Source: Acidithiobacillus ferrianus
GTDB taxonomy: Bacteria > Pseudomonadota > Gammaproteobacteria > Acidithiobacillales > Acidithiobacillaceae
Assembly (NCBI RefSeq): GCF_010378095.1
Contig: NZ_WNJL01000011.1
Location: 1 to 64,000, forward strand
Direction: 5' to 3'
Length of the DNA stretch: 64,000 nucleotides
Shown: piece by piece, positions 45,054-55,961 of the stretch
Layout: every line of letters begins with the position of its first letter
How positions within the stretch are numbered: position 1 is the first letter of the stretch
The notes under the pieces: model-generated
Seen by the model: the letters and a program-made list of their open reading frames with translations, nothing else
The model's database searches: none
What the model was told of the DNA's origin: nothing
Position numbers and translations under genes: made by a program

Positions 45054-46757
45054 ATGCCGCCAGCGCGCGCGCTTCATGTCATTTTCTGCTGGCATATGCA
45101 TCAGCCCGATTATCGCGATGCCGATGGTTTCTACAGCCTGCCGTGGACTTATCTTCACGCCTGCAAAGACTATGCGGACATGATCGCGCATTACGAGGAA
45201 AACCCCCTCGCCCGGGGCGTCTTCAACTTCGTCCCGGTTCTGGTGGAGCAGCTGCAGGACTACACCGCGCAATTTCAGACCGGGCAGTTCCGCGATCCGC
45301 TGCTGATAGCGCTCGCCACAGACGATCTCAAGACGCTGTCCCGTGAACAGCGCCACGCTCTCCTGGAACAATGCTTCCGTCTCGACCCGGAACACATGCT
45401 CAACCCGTTCCCGGACTACCGTCGCCTGCATGACATCTACCAGTTGATGCGTGGCGATGTGCATGAAATGGCCGACTACCTCTCGGTGCAATACATCGCA
45501 GACCTGGTGGTCTGGTATCATCTGGCCTGGACCGGGGAAACCGTGCGGCGCGGCAGCCCGCTACTGCAGTCGCTGTTCGCCAAAGGGCGTGGGTTCAGCC
45601 AAAAAGACCGCCGGCAACTGGTGGCCCTGCTCGGTGAAATCGTCGGCGGCCTGATCCCCCGGTATCGCGCCCTGGCGGAAGCCGGACGCATCGAAATTTC
45701 CACCACCCCCTACTACCATCCCATCAGCCCGCTGCTGCTCGATTTCAGCGTGGCGCGGGAGGCGGTAGCGGATGCGCCTTTGCCGGCCTGCCCGTCCTAC
45801 CCCGGCGGCACCGACCGCGCCCGTTGGCATCTCGACCGTGCGCAGGACAGTCACCCGCTGTGTTTCGGGATACAGGCACAGGGGGTTTGGCCCGCCGAAG
45901 GCGGCGTCTCCACGGCTTTCGTCGAAATGCTCGGCAGCGCGGGGGTACGTTGGACGGCCTCCGGAGAAGGCGTACTCGCCCACAGCCTGCTCCTGAGTGA
46001 CGAGGACAGTACGCCACGCAGCCGCACGGAGTACCTGTACCGCCCCTATCGTCTCCAAGGGAAGGGTCCGGCGCTCTTCTTCCGGGACGATGCGCTCTCC
46101 GACACCATCGGCTTCGACTACAAAACCTGGTTCGGGCATGATGCCGTCACCGACTTCATCCACAAACTGGAGGCGGTCTGGCGGCAGACCGAACAGCAGA
46201 AAAATCCCATCGTCAGCATCATTCTCGATGGTGAGAACGCCTGGGAGTACTATCCCTACAATGGTTATTATTTCCTCTCGGAGCTCTACAAGTCGCTGAC
46301 CAATCATCCCCACATCCAGATGTGCACCTTCAGCGATTTCGTCAGCCGTCATCCAAACGACGTGAAAGATTTACCGCAACTGGCCGCGGGAAGCTGGGTT
46401 TACGGCAGTTTCAGCACCTGGATTGGCGACGTCGCCAAGAACCGCGCCTGGGACCTGCTCTGCGCGGCTAAACAGGATGTGGACCGGCATATCGGCGCAC
46501 GCACCGCGGACCAGCAGGCCGAAATCCTCGAACAGCTCGGCCGCTGCGAAGGCTCCGACTGGTTCTGGTGGTTCGGCGATTACAACCCGGCCGATTCCGT
46601 CCGTGATTTCGACCGTTTGTATCGCCTCAACCTTCGCAAACTCTATACCTTGATGCAAATCCCCGCCCCGGAGAGTCTCGACGAGCCCATCAGCCACGGC
46701 GGCGGCGCTACGGAGGCCGGTGGTGCCATGCGCCGCACCCACACGGAAGGATACTGA
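45054..46757 (+). CDS. GH57 family glycoside hydrolase (alpha-amylase/debranching type)
   Basis: A 567-aa GH57 enzyme, cytoplasmic. The family N-terminus HVIFCWHMHQPDYRD is followed by ISTTPYYHPISPLL (near residue 220), GVWPAEGGVSTAF (catalytic Glu region) and IILDGENAWEYYPYNG, which holds the expected acid/base region. It acts on alpha-1,4-glucans; amylase, amylopullulanase or debranching activity cannot be separated by eye. Four bases after glgC, one base before the next gene. Confidence 0.88.
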   Translation: MPPARALHVIFCWHMHQPDYRDADGFYSLPWTYLHACKDYADMIAHYEENPLARGVFNFVPVLVEQLQDYTAQFQTGQFRDPLLIALATDDLKTLSREQRHALLEQCFRLDPEHMLNPFPDYRRLHDIYQLMRGDVHEMADYLSVQYIADLVVWYHLAWTGETVRRGSPLLQSLFAKGRGFSQKDRRQLVALLGEIVGGLIPRYRALAEAGRIEISTTPYYHPISPLLLDFSVAREAVADAPLPACPSYPGGTDRARWHLDRAQDSHPLCFGIQAQGVWPAEGGVSTAFVEMLGSAGVRWTASGEGVLAHSLLLSDEDSTPRSRTEYLYRPYRLQGKGPALFFRDDALSDTIGFDYKTWFGHDAVTDFIHKLEAVWRQTEQQKNPIVSIILDGENAWEYYPYNGYYFLSELYKSLTNHPHIQMCTFSDFVSRHPNDVKDLPQLAAGSWVYGSFSTWIGDVAKNRAWDLLCAAKQDVDRHIGARTADQQAEILEQLGRCEGSDWFWWFGDYNPADSVRDFDRLYRLNLRKLYTLMQIPAPESLDEPISHGGGATEAGGAMRRTHTEGY

Positions 46758-48776
46758 ATGACCCACAGCACCCCCTTTCTCCTGGGCGTCCATGCCCATC
46801 AGCCGGTCGGCAACTTCCCTCGGGTCATCGACGACGCCGTGCTCCGCTGCTATCACCCTTTCCTTGAAGCGATGCACCACTTCCCCGACTTTCCCTTCGC
46901 CATCCACATCAGCGGATGGCTGCTGGCCTACATGATCGACCAACATCCGAAGACCATCGCCTTGTTGCAAGAGATGGTAACCCGTAATCAAGTGGAACTG
47001 GTGGGTGCCGGTGACACGGAGCCGGTGCTCGCCGCCATTCCCCATGCGGATCGGATCGCCCAGGTGGGGGCCATGGCCAGCCGCCTGGAGAAACGCTTCC
47101 GGCAGCGCCCGATCGGCGCTTGGCTCACGGAACGGGTCTGGGACCCCAGCGTCGTGCCCGCGCTCAATGCGGCTGGCGTGCGTTACGTCATGGTCGATGA
47201 CTATCACTTTCTCTGTGCGGGCGCGGCGGCCGGTCAGCTCGGCGGCTTCCATCGCACGGAAGAGAATGGACAGAGCATGGATGTTTTCCCCATTTCGGAA
47301 GCGCTACGCTATCGCCTGCCCTTCTCCGAAGCGGCAGCCGCCGTGTCTTACATCGAGGGCATCTCCGAGCGGCATCCAGGCAGTGCCGGCATCTACTTCG
47401 ACGACATCGAAAAATTCGGCCTTTGGCCCGAGACCTACGACTGGGTTTATGAGAAGGGCTGGTTGGAGCAGTTCCTGCGCGGAGTCCTCGACTCACCGCA
47501 CATTCAGCCCATGCAGTATCGGGATTACCTGGCGCAAAATCGCCCCCAGGGGATCATCTACTTGCCGACGGTGTCCTACAGTGAGATGAACGAGTGGACC
47601 CTGTCGCCGGATGCCGCCCGCAGTTATGCGGCCTTCCTCGAACAGGAAAGATCCGCAGGACGCCTGGAGGAGCGCAAGCCGCTGATTCGGGGGGGCACCT
47701 GGAAAAACTTCCTGACCCGCTACCCGGAATCCAACTGGATGCACAAGCGCATGCTCCAGCTATCCCAACGTTTTCACACTCTACCCAAACGCCAGCAAAG
47801 CAAAGCCATGTGCGAGAACTTGCACATGGCACAGGCCAATGACGCCTACTGGCACGGACTCTTTGGCGGGATTTATCTGCCGCATCTGCGGCGCGCCGTC
47901 TTCAACGCCATCGTCCACCTGGAAGCGCAACTGGACCGGGTTCAGACCCGCCCGCCCATGGAACGGGTGGATCTGGACATGGACGGTCTGGATGAACTGC
48001 TCTATCACAATCACGCCTTGCAGTTGATCATCCGCCCGGCCCCCGCCGCCGCTGTGGTGGAGTGGGACTGCTATGCGCTGCGACACAACCTCGGCGACAC
48101 CCTGGCGCGCCGCGATGAGGCCTACTACGATAAAATCCGCCACGGCGCGATCGCCCTCGCCGTCCCCAGCGAGGGCATCGCCTCCGCCCACGACCGCATC
48201 AGCTTCAAGACCGACATCGGCACCGATGATCTGATACCCGACGCCACTCCCTGCCACAGCTTTCAGGAATGGCTCGACGATCACCCCATTACCTACGGGG
48301 AGAGCGATCTGCCGGAGGCTCCGCATTTCTCCGGCAGCGTGGCGGACGAATGGGCAATCGACAAACGCTATGCCCTGACGAAGAACCGCCTGACGGTGCG
48401 CTACCGCGTCGCGTCGGGCCGCAAGGACATGGACACCCACCGTTTCAGCACCCGCCTTTTTCTGGCCATGCCCAGTTGCGATGGTCCGGCAGGCCAGTTC
48501 TTTGCCAACGGCCGCTCGCAGGGTGGCTTTGGCGATCCCATTCAGGGGGAGGCGGCCCAGGAGATCCTTCTGGAAGACGCCGTCCTGGGCGGCAAGATCA
48601 TCCTGCGGTTCAACCCGCCCGTATGCTGGCAAGGCGCGCCACATCTGACCGTCTCTCAATCAGAGGCCGGCTTCGAAAAAATCATGCAGGCTTTGCGCCT
48701 GGATCTGGCGTGGTCCATCCAGGCGGGCAAGGCCCATGCCATAGAGATCCAGGCGGAGGTCGTTCCCTATGAGTGA
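46758..48776 (+). CDS. GH57 4-alpha-glucanotransferase / alpha-amylase
   Basis: A 672-aa GH57 protein of the Thermococcus-type glucanotransferase group. It begins FLLGVHAHQPVGNF. The nucleophile Glu is in GAWLTERVWDPSVVPAL and the acid/base Asp in GIYFDDIEKFGLWPETYDWV. The middle and C-terminal beta domains (from about 300) match DUF1925/DUF1926. It likely transfers maltosyl units among alpha-glucans during glycogen turnover. It ends with an 8-base overlap with the ROK kinase gene. Confidence 0.9.
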   Translation: MTHSTPFLLGVHAHQPVGNFPRVIDDAVLRCYHPFLEAMHHFPDFPFAIHISGWLLAYMIDQHPKTIALLQEMVTRNQVELVGAGDTEPVLAAIPHADRIAQVGAMASRLEKRFRQRPIGAWLTERVWDPSVVPALNAAGVRYVMVDDYHFLCAGAAAGQLGGFHRTEENGQSMDVFPISEALRYRLPFSEAAAAVSYIEGISERHPGSAGIYFDDIEKFGLWPETYDWVYEKGWLEQFLRGVLDSPHIQPMQYRDYLAQNRPQGIIYLPTVSYSEMNEWTLSPDAARSYAAFLEQERSAGRLEERKPLIRGGTWKNFLTRYPESNWMHKRMLQLSQRFHTLPKRQQSKAMCENLHMAQANDAYWHGLFGGIYLPHLRRAVFNAIVHLEAQLDRVQTRPPMERVDLDMDGLDELLYHNHALQLIIRPAPAAAVVEWDCYALRHNLGDTLARRDEAYYDKIRHGAIALAVPSEGIASAHDRISFKTDIGTDDLIPDATPCHSFQEWLDDHPITYGESDLPEAPHFSGSVADEWAIDKRYALTKNRLTVRYRVASGRKDMDTHRFSTRLFLAMPSCDGPAGQFFANGRSQGGFGDPIQGEAAQEILLEDAVLGGKIILRFNPPVCWQGAPHLTVSQSEAGFEKIMQALRLDLAWSIQAGKAHAIEIQAEVVPYE

Positions 48777-49716
48777 AACCCTGACCATCGGAATCGACGT
48801 CGGCGGCACCAATCTGCGTTTTGGCGTCTTTCGGGGGAGCGATTTTCTGGACTCCACGCGCAGTGAGGTGGATCTGCGCGAAAAATGCGTCCAGGCCCCA
48901 AACCCGGAGGCCGCAACCGCGCTGGTCACCACGCTCTTGGCTGACGGTATCGCCGATCTGCGTCGACAGTATCCCAACATCGCCCGAGTCGGTGTGGCCT
49001 TCCCGGGTTTTGTCAATGATGACGGCATGCTGCTGCAAGCCCCCAACATCCCGCAACTGATTCAAGTCGACCTGCAAACGGCCATACGCACCGCCTGCCA
49101 GCTCCCCGTCCTGGTTGAAAACGACGCCAACGCAGCGGGTTACGGCGAATTCTGGGAGGAACGTCAGGGGCGGCCCGAACTGCAAAATCTGCTCTATGTC
49201 GGACTCGGTACGGGGGTCGGTGGTGGCTGGATACATCAGGGCCGTCCCTGGCGCGGCGACCACGGCAGTGCCATGGAAATCGGCCATATCATCGTGGTGC
49301 CGGGGGGCCGGCGCTGCGGCTGCGGCAATCAGGGCTGCCTGGAACAATACGCCTCGGCGCGCGGGGTACAAGCCAGTTATGTGGAGTTGACGGGTACCGC
49401 GCCAGACACCGCCATCATCGCCCACATGGCCAACGAGGGCCACGGTGAGGCCATCAGCACTTTTCAGATGGCTGGCAGTTATCTGGGACAGGCGCTGGCC
49501 CATATCCTCAAGATAACCGATGTCGGCGTGGTGAGGATCGGCGGCGGGATGAGCGCCGCCTGGGACAATTTCGCTCCAACCATGCTGCAGCGCCTCCATG
49601 CGGATCTGATTCCGGCCTTGCGCGGCAATGTAGAAGTGAAACGCGGGAATGATGACGACCGCGCCGGCATGCGCGGCGCGGCGCTGCTCGCGGATCAGGC
49701 GTTTCTGCACGACTGA
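48769..49716 (+). CDS. ROK family sugar kinase (probable glucokinase)
   Basis: A 315-aa kinase. The ATP-binding motif is TIGIDVGGTNLRFGVF, and the catalytic Asp is in VLVENDANAAGYGEF. The ROK zinc motif GHIIVVPGGRRCGCGNQGC, then LEQYAS is intact. In a glycogen operon its likely substrate is the glucose released by the GH57 enzymes, feeding glucose-6-phosphate. Fructose or N-acetylsugars remain possible. Overlaps both neighbours. Confidence 0.88.
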   Translation: MSETLTIGIDVGGTNLRFGVFRGSDFLDSTRSEVDLREKCVQAPNPEAATALVTTLLADGIADLRRQYPNIARVGVAFPGFVNDDGMLLQAPNIPQLIQVDLQTAIRTACQLPVLVENDANAAGYGEFWEERQGRPELQNLLYVGLGTGVGGGWIHQGRPWRGDHGSAMEIGHIIVVPGGRRCGCGNQGCLEQYASARGVQASYVELTGTAPDTAIIAHMANEGHGEAISTFQMAGSYLGQALAHILKITDVGVVRIGGGMSAAWDNFAPTMLQRLHADLIPALRGNVEVKRGNDDDRAGMRGAALLADQAFLHD

Positions 49717-50570
49717 TGCGTATCGGCATCTTCGACTCGGGTCTGGGCGGTCTCAGCACCCTGCTGGCCTGCCTGCGCTACCTGCCCGATGCGCACTATC
49801 TTTTTTATGGTGACAGCGCCCACGCCCCCTACGGCGACAAAAGCCCCGCGCAGGTGCGGCAGTGGACGCAAGCAGCCTATGCCTGGTTCATCGCCGCCGG
49901 CGTGGATGCGGTGGTGCTCGCCTGCAATACCGCGACCAGCGCCGCCGTCGCGCCGTTGCGGGAGCGCGCCGACGTACCCGTCATCGGCATCGAACCCGCC
50001 ATCAAGAAGGCGCTGATCGATCACCCGCAGGGCGACATACTGCTCCTGGCCACCGCCGTTACCGTCAAGGGCGTCAAGCTGCAAGAACTGTTGCACCGTC
50101 TCGAAGGCGGCCAGGAGCGCGTCCGCCCTCTCGCCTGCTCCGGCCTCGCCGAAATCATCGAAACACAAGATGCGGAATGGCGCGAACGGGTCAGCCGCTA
50201 CCTGCAGGTACAGGTCCGACCCGCACAGCCACAGGATACACGGGCGATCGTCCTGGGCTGTACCCACTATTGCTGGATAGGTGACCTGATACACGACGTC
50301 CTGGGTCGCGACATAGCCATCGTCGACGGCAACGATGGGGTGGCCCGTCAACTGTGTCACCGCCTGGGCGTTCCCACTGAGGCCGGTGTAGTGCCCCCCC
50401 TGCCCGATCATGCGCGGATATCCCTGTATTTCACCACCGACAACCCGGTAAAAAGCCCGTTGGCGCGCCAGTTGCTAGCCGCAAACGGGGTGCGCATGAA
50501 TTCGAATCAGGATCAGAATGTATTCCTCGTACCGCAGCAGGGGGTATCCCGCAGGCCCTCTGACCCATAG
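49716..50570 (+). CDS. murI: Glutamate racemase
   Basis: A 284-aa cofactor-independent racemase producing D-glutamate for peptidoglycan. The two catalytic cysteines are in VLACNTATSAAV and IVLGCTHYCWIG, with the N-terminal MRIGIFDSGLGGLSTLLA. One-base overlap with the kinase gene (TGATG) places it at the end of the glgC operon, an unusual link between glycogen and wall precursor genes. Confidence 0.96.
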   Translation: MRIGIFDSGLGGLSTLLACLRYLPDAHYLFYGDSAHAPYGDKSPAQVRQWTQAAYAWFIAAGVDAVVLACNTATSAAVAPLRERADVPVIGIEPAIKKALIDHPQGDILLLATAVTVKGVKLQELLHRLEGGQERVRPLACSGLAEIIETQDAEWRERVSRYLQVQVRPAQPQDTRAIVLGCTHYCWIGDLIHDVLGRDIAIVDGNDGVARQLCHRLGVPTEAGVVPPLPDHARISLYFTTDNPVKSPLARQLLAANGVRMNSNQDQNVFLVPQQGVSRRPSDP

Positions 50571-50575
50571 GGAGG

Positions 50576-51868
50576 CTATATCAGCAGTGGCACCGCCAGA
50601 GCCAGGGCATGAATGGCGAGACCGATCATACCACCCACCAGCGTCCCGTTGACGCGGATATACTGCAGATCGGTGCCCACCCCCTCCTCCAGAAGCCGCA
50701 CCATGTCCGCATCCGGCCACGCGCGGATGGTCGCCTCGATATGCTGGGCCAGGCCATCACGCAGGGCCGGCGCCAGACGGCGGGCGCTGTCCTCCAGGTA
50801 GCCATTGAGCGCGTCGCGCAAGGCCGGCTGTTCGCCCAGGAAAAAGCCCAGTTGCCGCGACAAGCGCTGCACCTGCCCCTGTAACCGGGAATCCGGGCGC
50901 TGCAAGTCGGTTTCCAGCCAGACGCGCAGATCGCGGAGCAGGCCATCCACATAGGCCTGCACCGCCGGATGGGCAATCAAACCATGCTGCCAGCGCTGCA
51001 CCCGCGCCTGGAAGGCGGCATCCGTCTGCAAACGCAGAATGGCATCCTGCATCCAGCGGTCAAAGGCCAGGCGGCGGGGATGCTCCGGGTCATCCGCGAT
51101 TTCCTGCAACCACTGATGCGCCGCCTTCACCAGATTGCGGGCCAGATTCTCACTCAGCGTGGCCGGGTCCATGACCACCCCCATCCACGCGAACAGGGTC
51201 GGATAGGCACGTTTGAGCATCGTCCCGATCTGATCCGCCAGCAGGCTTTGGGTGTCCTCACCATCCAGCCAGCGGCGCAGGCGCTGGATACCATCATCGA
51301 GCAGGGTCTGATGGCGGTGGTCTTCGGTCAGCAGCGCCAGAATGCCGCCCACCCAGCGCGCGCCATCGATGCCCTGCAACTGCCGCCCCAACGCGGCACG
51401 CAAGACGGTGCGCAGGGCGCGGTCGTCACTGAGGGCCAACCCCTGCTGAAGCAGAAAGGTCATCTGCCGGGCCAGCAGCGCGCTGTTCCCGGCATCACTC
51501 AGCCACTGCGCCAGCCAGGTGGCCGGATCGGCGCGCCGCAACAAGCGCACGATCGCCTCGGCCTCCAGAAAATGCTCGCGGATAAACTCCGCCAGACGGT
51601 GCGCCAGCCGCATCTTATTCCGCGGCAGGATCGCCGTGTGCGGAATCGGCAGTCCCAGGGGATGCCGGAAGAGTGCGACTACCGCAAACCAGTCCGCCAA
51701 AGCACCCACCATGGCCGCCTCTGCAAAGGCCCCTGCCCAGGCCCAAGGCCCGGCAAAGTCATGTGCTGCCGCCACCAGAAACAGCGCCAGCGCCCCCAGC
51801 AGCAAACTCAGCGCCCAACGGCGCAGCACACGTAGTCTTCGAGTCCGATCTGGTTTAACGGCGGTCAC
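50576..51868 (-). CDS. DUF445 family membrane protein
   Basis: A 430-aa protein. GTG 51868 has AGGAG six bases upstream. An N-terminal helix (WALSLLLGALALFLVAA) precedes the DUF445 signature EAAMVGALADWFAVVALFRH, PLGLPIPHTAILPRNK and EFIREHFL. A long helical domain follows, and a C-terminal helix (GMIGLAIHALALAVPLL) ends the protein. Function unknown; members are inner-membrane proteins. Confidence 0.88.
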   Translation of the reverse strand: MTAVKPDRTRRLRVLRRWALSLLLGALALFLVAAAHDFAGPWAWAGAFAEAAMVGALADWFAVVALFRHPLGLPIPHTAILPRNKMRLAHRLAEFIREHFLEAEAIVRLLRRADPATWLAQWLSDAGNSALLARQMTFLLQQGLALSDDRALRTVLRAALGRQLQGIDGARWVGGILALLTEDHRHQTLLDDGIQRLRRWLDGEDTQSLLADQIGTMLKRAYPTLFAWMGVVMDPATLSENLARNLVKAAHQWLQEIADDPEHPRRLAFDRWMQDAILRLQTDAAFQARVQRWQHGLIAHPAVQAYVDGLLRDLRVWLETDLQRPDSRLQGQVQRLSRQLGFFLGEQPALRDALNGYLEDSARRLAPALRDGLAQHIEATIRAWPDADMVRLLEEGVGTDLQYIRVNGTLVGGMIGLAIHALALAVPLLI

Positions 51869-52035
51869 TACAGCTCCTGTAAGTGAGGGCGGGCACGGGC
51901 GCATCCCTGGGGTGTTTGGCCCGGAGTGTAGCAGAAGGCGGCAATAGCCCGGTAAAGTGCGGCAAGGGCTTGAAGCGCTGACAGCGCCGGTCGTAGTATG
52001 GACAGGCGACAAGAGAAGGCCTATAGGGGGAGCAC

Positions 52036-52224
52036 ATGCGTCTGTTTTTAGCTATTTTTCTGCCATTTCTGGTATTTTTCACTATTGGCCGCCCGATTGC
52101 GGGGATTATTTGCCTGATTTTGCAGATCACGCTGATCGGCTGGGTGCCCGCGGCCATCTGGGCGGTGTATGCGCTGAGTCAGTACAAGACGGACAAGAAG
52201 ATTGAAAGGGCGTTGGGGAGGTAA
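52036..52224 (+). CDS. YqaE/Pmp3 family small membrane protein
   Basis: A 62-aa protein with two membrane helices (LFLAIFLPFLVFFTIGRP, then LQITLIGWVPAAIWAVYAL) and a basic C-terminus, the Pmp3/YqaE plan. Such proteins are induced by stress and influence membrane potential or cation leak. GGGGGAG is five bases upstream of the ATG. Short but convincing. Confidence 0.75.
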   Translation: MRLFLAIFLPFLVFFTIGRPIAGIICLILQITLIGWVPAAIWAVYALSQYKTDKKIERALGR

Positions 52225-52526
52225 GATAGGGTTGCGCCCGTGCCATGATCAGGCACCATCGCCCGTAGCTTTTTGCGTCGCATGCACCGCCTCGAAAGAT
52301 CTCGCGTGCCCGTATCGGGAATGCCGTGCGCTGGAAATCACCATCGTCCATATAGCGGGTCACGATCTTGACCACGGTGTTGCCGCGATCCAGCGGTAGA
52401 TGCGGCAAGAGAAGACCACCGCAGCTCGCGCCACGCGCACATCCCCAAGCAGAATAACTTGGTTTAATAATGAGTAAGGTTGATTTGCCTGCGGAATGGC
52501 ATTTACCTACTCATATTAGGTAGCCC
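52225..52526. other. Intergenic region between Pmp3 and ssb
   Basis: About 300 bases between convergent genes. No supported ORF, RNA gene or strong terminator. A weak 6-bp inverted repeat (TACCTA/TAGGTA) lies near 52505-52523, just past the end of ssb. Confidence 0.35.
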
Positions 52527-53000
52527 CTAAAACGGAATATCATCATCAAAATCCTCCATCGGCGCCGGCGGCATCTCATTCTTCCGCGCGCTCCCCGCAC
52601 TGCCGCCGCCGCCACTCGGCCGGGACTGATCCTCCTCATCGAAGCTGGCCGCACCGCCGCCACCGCCCCCACGCGCGCCCACCAGTTGCAGACGGTCTCC
52701 CACGATCTCCGTGGTGTAACGCTCCTGCCCTTCCTTGTCGGTCCACTTGCGCGTCTGCAGGCGGCCTTCCACATAGGCCATGCTGCCTTTGCGCAGGTAT
52801 TCGCCGGCGATTTCCGCGGTGCGTCCGAAGAGCACGACGCGATGCCATTCGGTGCGCTCCTGCTTGTTGCCTTCCTTGTCCTTGAAGGTCTCGGAAGTCG
52901 CGATGCTGAAGTTCGCGATGGCGCCGCCACTGGGCTGATAACGCATCTCCGGGTCCCGTCCCAGATGCCCCAACAATATGACCTTGTTCACTCCCGCCAT
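52527..53000 (-). CDS. ssb: Single-stranded DNA-binding protein
   Basis: A 157-aa SSB. The OB-fold ([18 protein letters not shown], then [19 protein letters not shown] and [16 protein letters not shown]) occupies residues 1-110; a Gly-rich linker leads to the acidic tip DFDDDIPF, which recruits repair partners. AAGGAGA precedes the ATG. Divergent from uvrA, the usual proteobacterial order. No clear LexA box was seen in the 86-base gap. Confidence 0.98.
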   Translation of the reverse strand: MAGVNKVILLGHLGRDPEMRYQPSGGAIANFSIATSETFKDKEGNKQERTEWHRVVLFGRTAEIAGEYLRKGSMAYVEGRLQTRKWTDKEGQERYTTEIVGDRLQLVGARGGGGGGAASFDEEDQSRPSGGGGSAGSARKNEMPPAPMEDFDDDIPF

Positions 53001-53086
53001 CGTCTGATCTCCTTATGGTCAAGGGGACGGGTGTCCCCGAAAGCTTTATACTAACCCATTGTCCCAAAAAAGAGCATGTCGGCTGC

Positions 53087-55891
53087 ATGGAACACATCCA
53101 TATCCGGGGCGCCCGCACCCATAACCTCAAGAATATTTCTCTTACCTTACCGCGCGACCGCCTCATCGTCATCACCGGGCTGTCCGGATCGGGCAAGTCG
53201 TCGCTGGCCTTCGACACCCTCTACGCCGAAGGTCAGCGCCGCTATGTGGAAAGCCTCTCGGCCTATGCCCGTCAGTTTCTTTCCCTCATGGGCAAGCCCG
53301 ATGTGGACGCGATTGAGGGGCTCTCCCCCGCCATCGCCATAGAGCAGAAATCCACCTCCCATAACCCCCGTTCCACCGTCGGCACCGTCACCGAGATTCA
53401 CGACTATCTGCGCCTGCTCTATGCCCGTGCCGGCACCCCGTGGTGCTGCGGCGCGCCCATTCAGAGTCAGACCATCAGCCAGATGGTCGATCAGCTCCTG
53501 GCCCTGCCCGAAGGCGAAAAGCTCATGATCCTGGCGCCGGTGCTGCGTGACCGCAAAGGCAGCCACGAGGACATCATCGGTAGCCTGCGTGCCCGCGGTC
53601 TGATCCGCGCCAGGGTGGATGGTCAACTCCTCGAACTGGATGAAATCCCTACCCTGGACAAGAAGCGCAAGCATCGCATCGAGGCCGTCATCGACCGTCT
53701 GGTACTGCGCGGCGACAGCGGGCCGCGTCTGGCCGAATCGCTGGAAACCGCCCTCGGCCTCGCCGAGGATCAGGCCATCGTCGTGCTCATGGGGCCACAA
53801 CATATGGAAGAGCGCCTGTTCTCCGCCCATCATGCCTGTCCCAGCTGCGGACGCTCCTTCCCGCCTTTGGAGCCGCGCCTCTTCTCCTTCAACAATCCCG
53901 CCGGGGCCTGCCCGCGCTGTGACGGCCTCGGCGAAATCACCTTTTTCGATCCGGATCTGATCGTCCCCAACCCGGAACTGGGCCTGCGTGACGGCGCCAT
54001 TGCCGCCTGGACCAAGCGCCATCAGGAACACTATGCACCGCTGCTCGCCGCCCTGGCCACGCACTTCCGCTTTTCGCTGGACACCCCCTGGCAGGACTTG
54101 CCCCATGACGTCCGCGAACAGATTCTCCATGGGAGCCCCGAACGCATCACCGTTCAGCAAGGGACGCACCGCCACAAGCTGAGCTTCGAGGGCGTCATTA
54201 CCGGTCTGGAGCGCCGCCTGCGGGAAACCCAGTCCAACCTCATTCGCGAAGAAATCATGCGCTATATGGGCCGTCTACGCTGCCCCGTCTGCAACGGCAG
54301 CCGCCTGCGCGAAGAGGCGCGCATGGTCAGGGTTGGCCCGCTGGCCATTCAGGAAGTCTCGGCGCTGTCCATCCGCGCGTCATTGCAACACTTCACCCAT
54401 CTGCAACTGGAAGGGCAGGAAGCCCTCATCGCCGAGCGCATCCTCAAGGAAATCGGCAGTCGTCTGAAGTTTCTGGTGGATGTCGGCCTCGACTACCTCA
54501 GCCTCGACCGCTCCGCCGAAACCCTCTCCGGTGGGGAAGCGCAGCGCATCCGTCTCGCCTCGCAGATCGGCGCGGGGCTGGTGGGGGTGATGTACGTCCT
54601 CGACGAGCCCTCCATCGGCCTGCACCAGCGCGACAACGACCGCCTCATCGGCACCCTCAAGCATCTGCGCGATCTCGGCAACACCGTCATCGTCGTTGAA
54701 CATGATGAAGACGCCATCCGCGCCGCCGATTATGTGGTGGACATGGGTCCCGGCGCCGGTACCCACGGCGGCGAAGTCATTGCCCAGGGAACACCCGAGG
54801 AAATCCGCGCTAACCCCGACTCGCTGACCGGACGCTATCTGACTGGAGACCTCTGCATCGCCGTCCCCGGGCGGCGGCGCGCCAATGTCAGCCAGCGCTG
54901 GCTGGAAGTGGAGGGGGCCACCGGCAACAACCTGAAGTCGGTGGATGCCCGCATTCCCATCGGTCTCTTCACCTGCGTCACCGGGGTCAGCGGTTCCGGT
55001 AAATCGACCCTCATCAACGACACCCTCTACCCCGCCTGCGCCCGTGTCCTCATGGGCAGCCATCAGAGCCCGGCGCCCCACAAACAGATCCATGGGCTGG
55101 AAGACCTGGACAAGGTCATCGCCATCGACCAAAGCCCCATCGGCCGCACGCCACGCAGTAATCCGGCGACGTACACCGGTCTTTTCACGCCCATCCGCGA
55201 GTTGTTCGCCGCCACCGGCGAAGCGCGCACCCGGGGCTACAATCCCGGCCGCTTCAGTTTCAATGTCAAGGGCGGACGCTGCGAAGCCTGTGAGGGCGAC
55301 GGCGTGACCCGGGTGGAAATGCACTTTCTGCCGGACATCTATGTGCCCTGCGACGTCTGCGGTGGCAAACGCTACAAGCGCGAGACCCTGGATGTCCACT
55401 ACAAGGGCAAAAACATTCATGAGGTCCTGGAGATGACGGTGGAGGATGCGCGGGCCTTTTTTGACCCCGTCCCCTCCGTCGCCCGCAAATTGCAGACCCT
55501 GCTGGACGTGGGCCTCGGTTATCTGCGTCTGGGCCAGTCGGCCACCACTCTCTCCGGCGGCGAAGCACAGCGCGTCAAGCTCTCCCGGGAACTCTCCCGT
55601 CGCGACACCGGGCGGACCCTCTACATCCTTGACGAACCCACCACCGGCCTACACTTTCATGACATCGCCCTGCTCCTGGAGGTGCTGCAGAAGCTGGCCG
55701 ACGCGGGCAACACCATCGTCGTTATCGAGCACAATCTGGACGTCATCAAGACGGCGGACTGGGTCATCGACCTCGGCCCCGAAGGGGGCTCCGGTGGCGG
55801 CCAGATCATCGCCACCGGGACACCGGACGAGATCGCGCGCGATCCCCGGTCGCACACCGGGCGTTATCTGGCGCGACATCTCAACCGCTGA
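53087..55891 (+). CDS. uvrA: Excinuclease ABC subunit A
   Basis: The damage-recognition ATPase of nucleotide excision repair, 934 aa. ATG 53087 begins the conserved [15 protein letters not shown]. Two ABC modules are complete: Walker [13 protein letters not shown] and [15 protein letters not shown] signatures [14 protein letters not shown] and [14 protein letters not shown]. Zinc fingers are at [20 protein letters not shown] with CPRC, and at CEACEGDGV with CDVCGG. Divergent from ssb. Confidence 0.98.
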   Translation: MEHIHIRGARTHNLKNISLTLPRDRLIVITGLSGSGKSSLAFDTLYAEGQRRYVESLSAYARQFLSLMGKPDVDAIEGLSPAIAIEQKSTSHNPRSTVGTVTEIHDYLRLLYARAGTPWCCGAPIQSQTISQMVDQLLALPEGEKLMILAPVLRDRKGSHEDIIGSLRARGLIRARVDGQLLELDEIPTLDKKRKHRIEAVIDRLVLRGDSGPRLAESLETALGLAEDQAIVVLMGPQHMEERLFSAHHACPSCGRSFPPLEPRLFSFNNPAGACPRCDGLGEITFFDPDLIVPNPELGLRDGAIAAWTKRHQEHYAPLLAALATHFRFSLDTPWQDLPHDVREQILHGSPERITVQQGTHRHKLSFEGVITGLERRLRETQSNLIREEIMRYMGRLRCPVCNGSRLREEARMVRVGPLAIQEVSALSIRASLQHFTHLQLEGQEALIAERILKEIGSRLKFLVDVGLDYLSLDRSAETLSGGEAQRIRLASQIGAGLVGVMYVLDEPSIGLHQRDNDRLIGTLKHLRDLGNTVIVVEHDEDAIRAADYVVDMGPGAGTHGGEVIAQGTPEEIRANPDSLTGRYLTGDLCIAVPGRRRANVSQRWLEVEGATGNNLKSVDARIPIGLFTCVTGVSGSGKSTLINDTLYPACARVLMGSHQSPAPHKQIHGLEDLDKVIAIDQSPIGRTPRSNPATYTGLFTPIRELFAATGEARTRGYNPGRFSFNVKGGRCEACEGDGVTRVEMHFLPDIYVPCDVCGGKRYKRETLDVHYKGKNIHEVLEMTVEDARAFFDPVPSVARKLQTLLDVGLGYLRLGQSATTLSGGEAQRVKLSRELSRRDTGRTLYILDEPTTGLHFHDIALLLEVLQKLADAGNTIVVIEHNLDVIKTADWVIDLGPEGGSGGGQIIATGTPDEIARDPRSHTGRYLARHLNR

Positions 55892-55961
55892 ACAGTTCGG
55901 CTTTTGCAGTCACGAAGCCGATGCCGCAAAATGGCCGGCAATGTTTACGTGGAGTCTAACC

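Noticed and set aside
43775..45055. 426-codon minus-strand ORF opposite glgC
   Set aside because: Composition (Val/Gly/Ala/His rich) and lack of motifs mark it as the antisense of glgC.
53001..53086. LexA box between ssb and uvrA
   Set aside because: Looked for CTGT-N8-ACAG and found no acceptable match.
53147..55420. Two long minus-strand ORFs opposite uvrA
   Set aside because: Antisense frames of uvrA; Gly/Ala/Val-rich and without domains.
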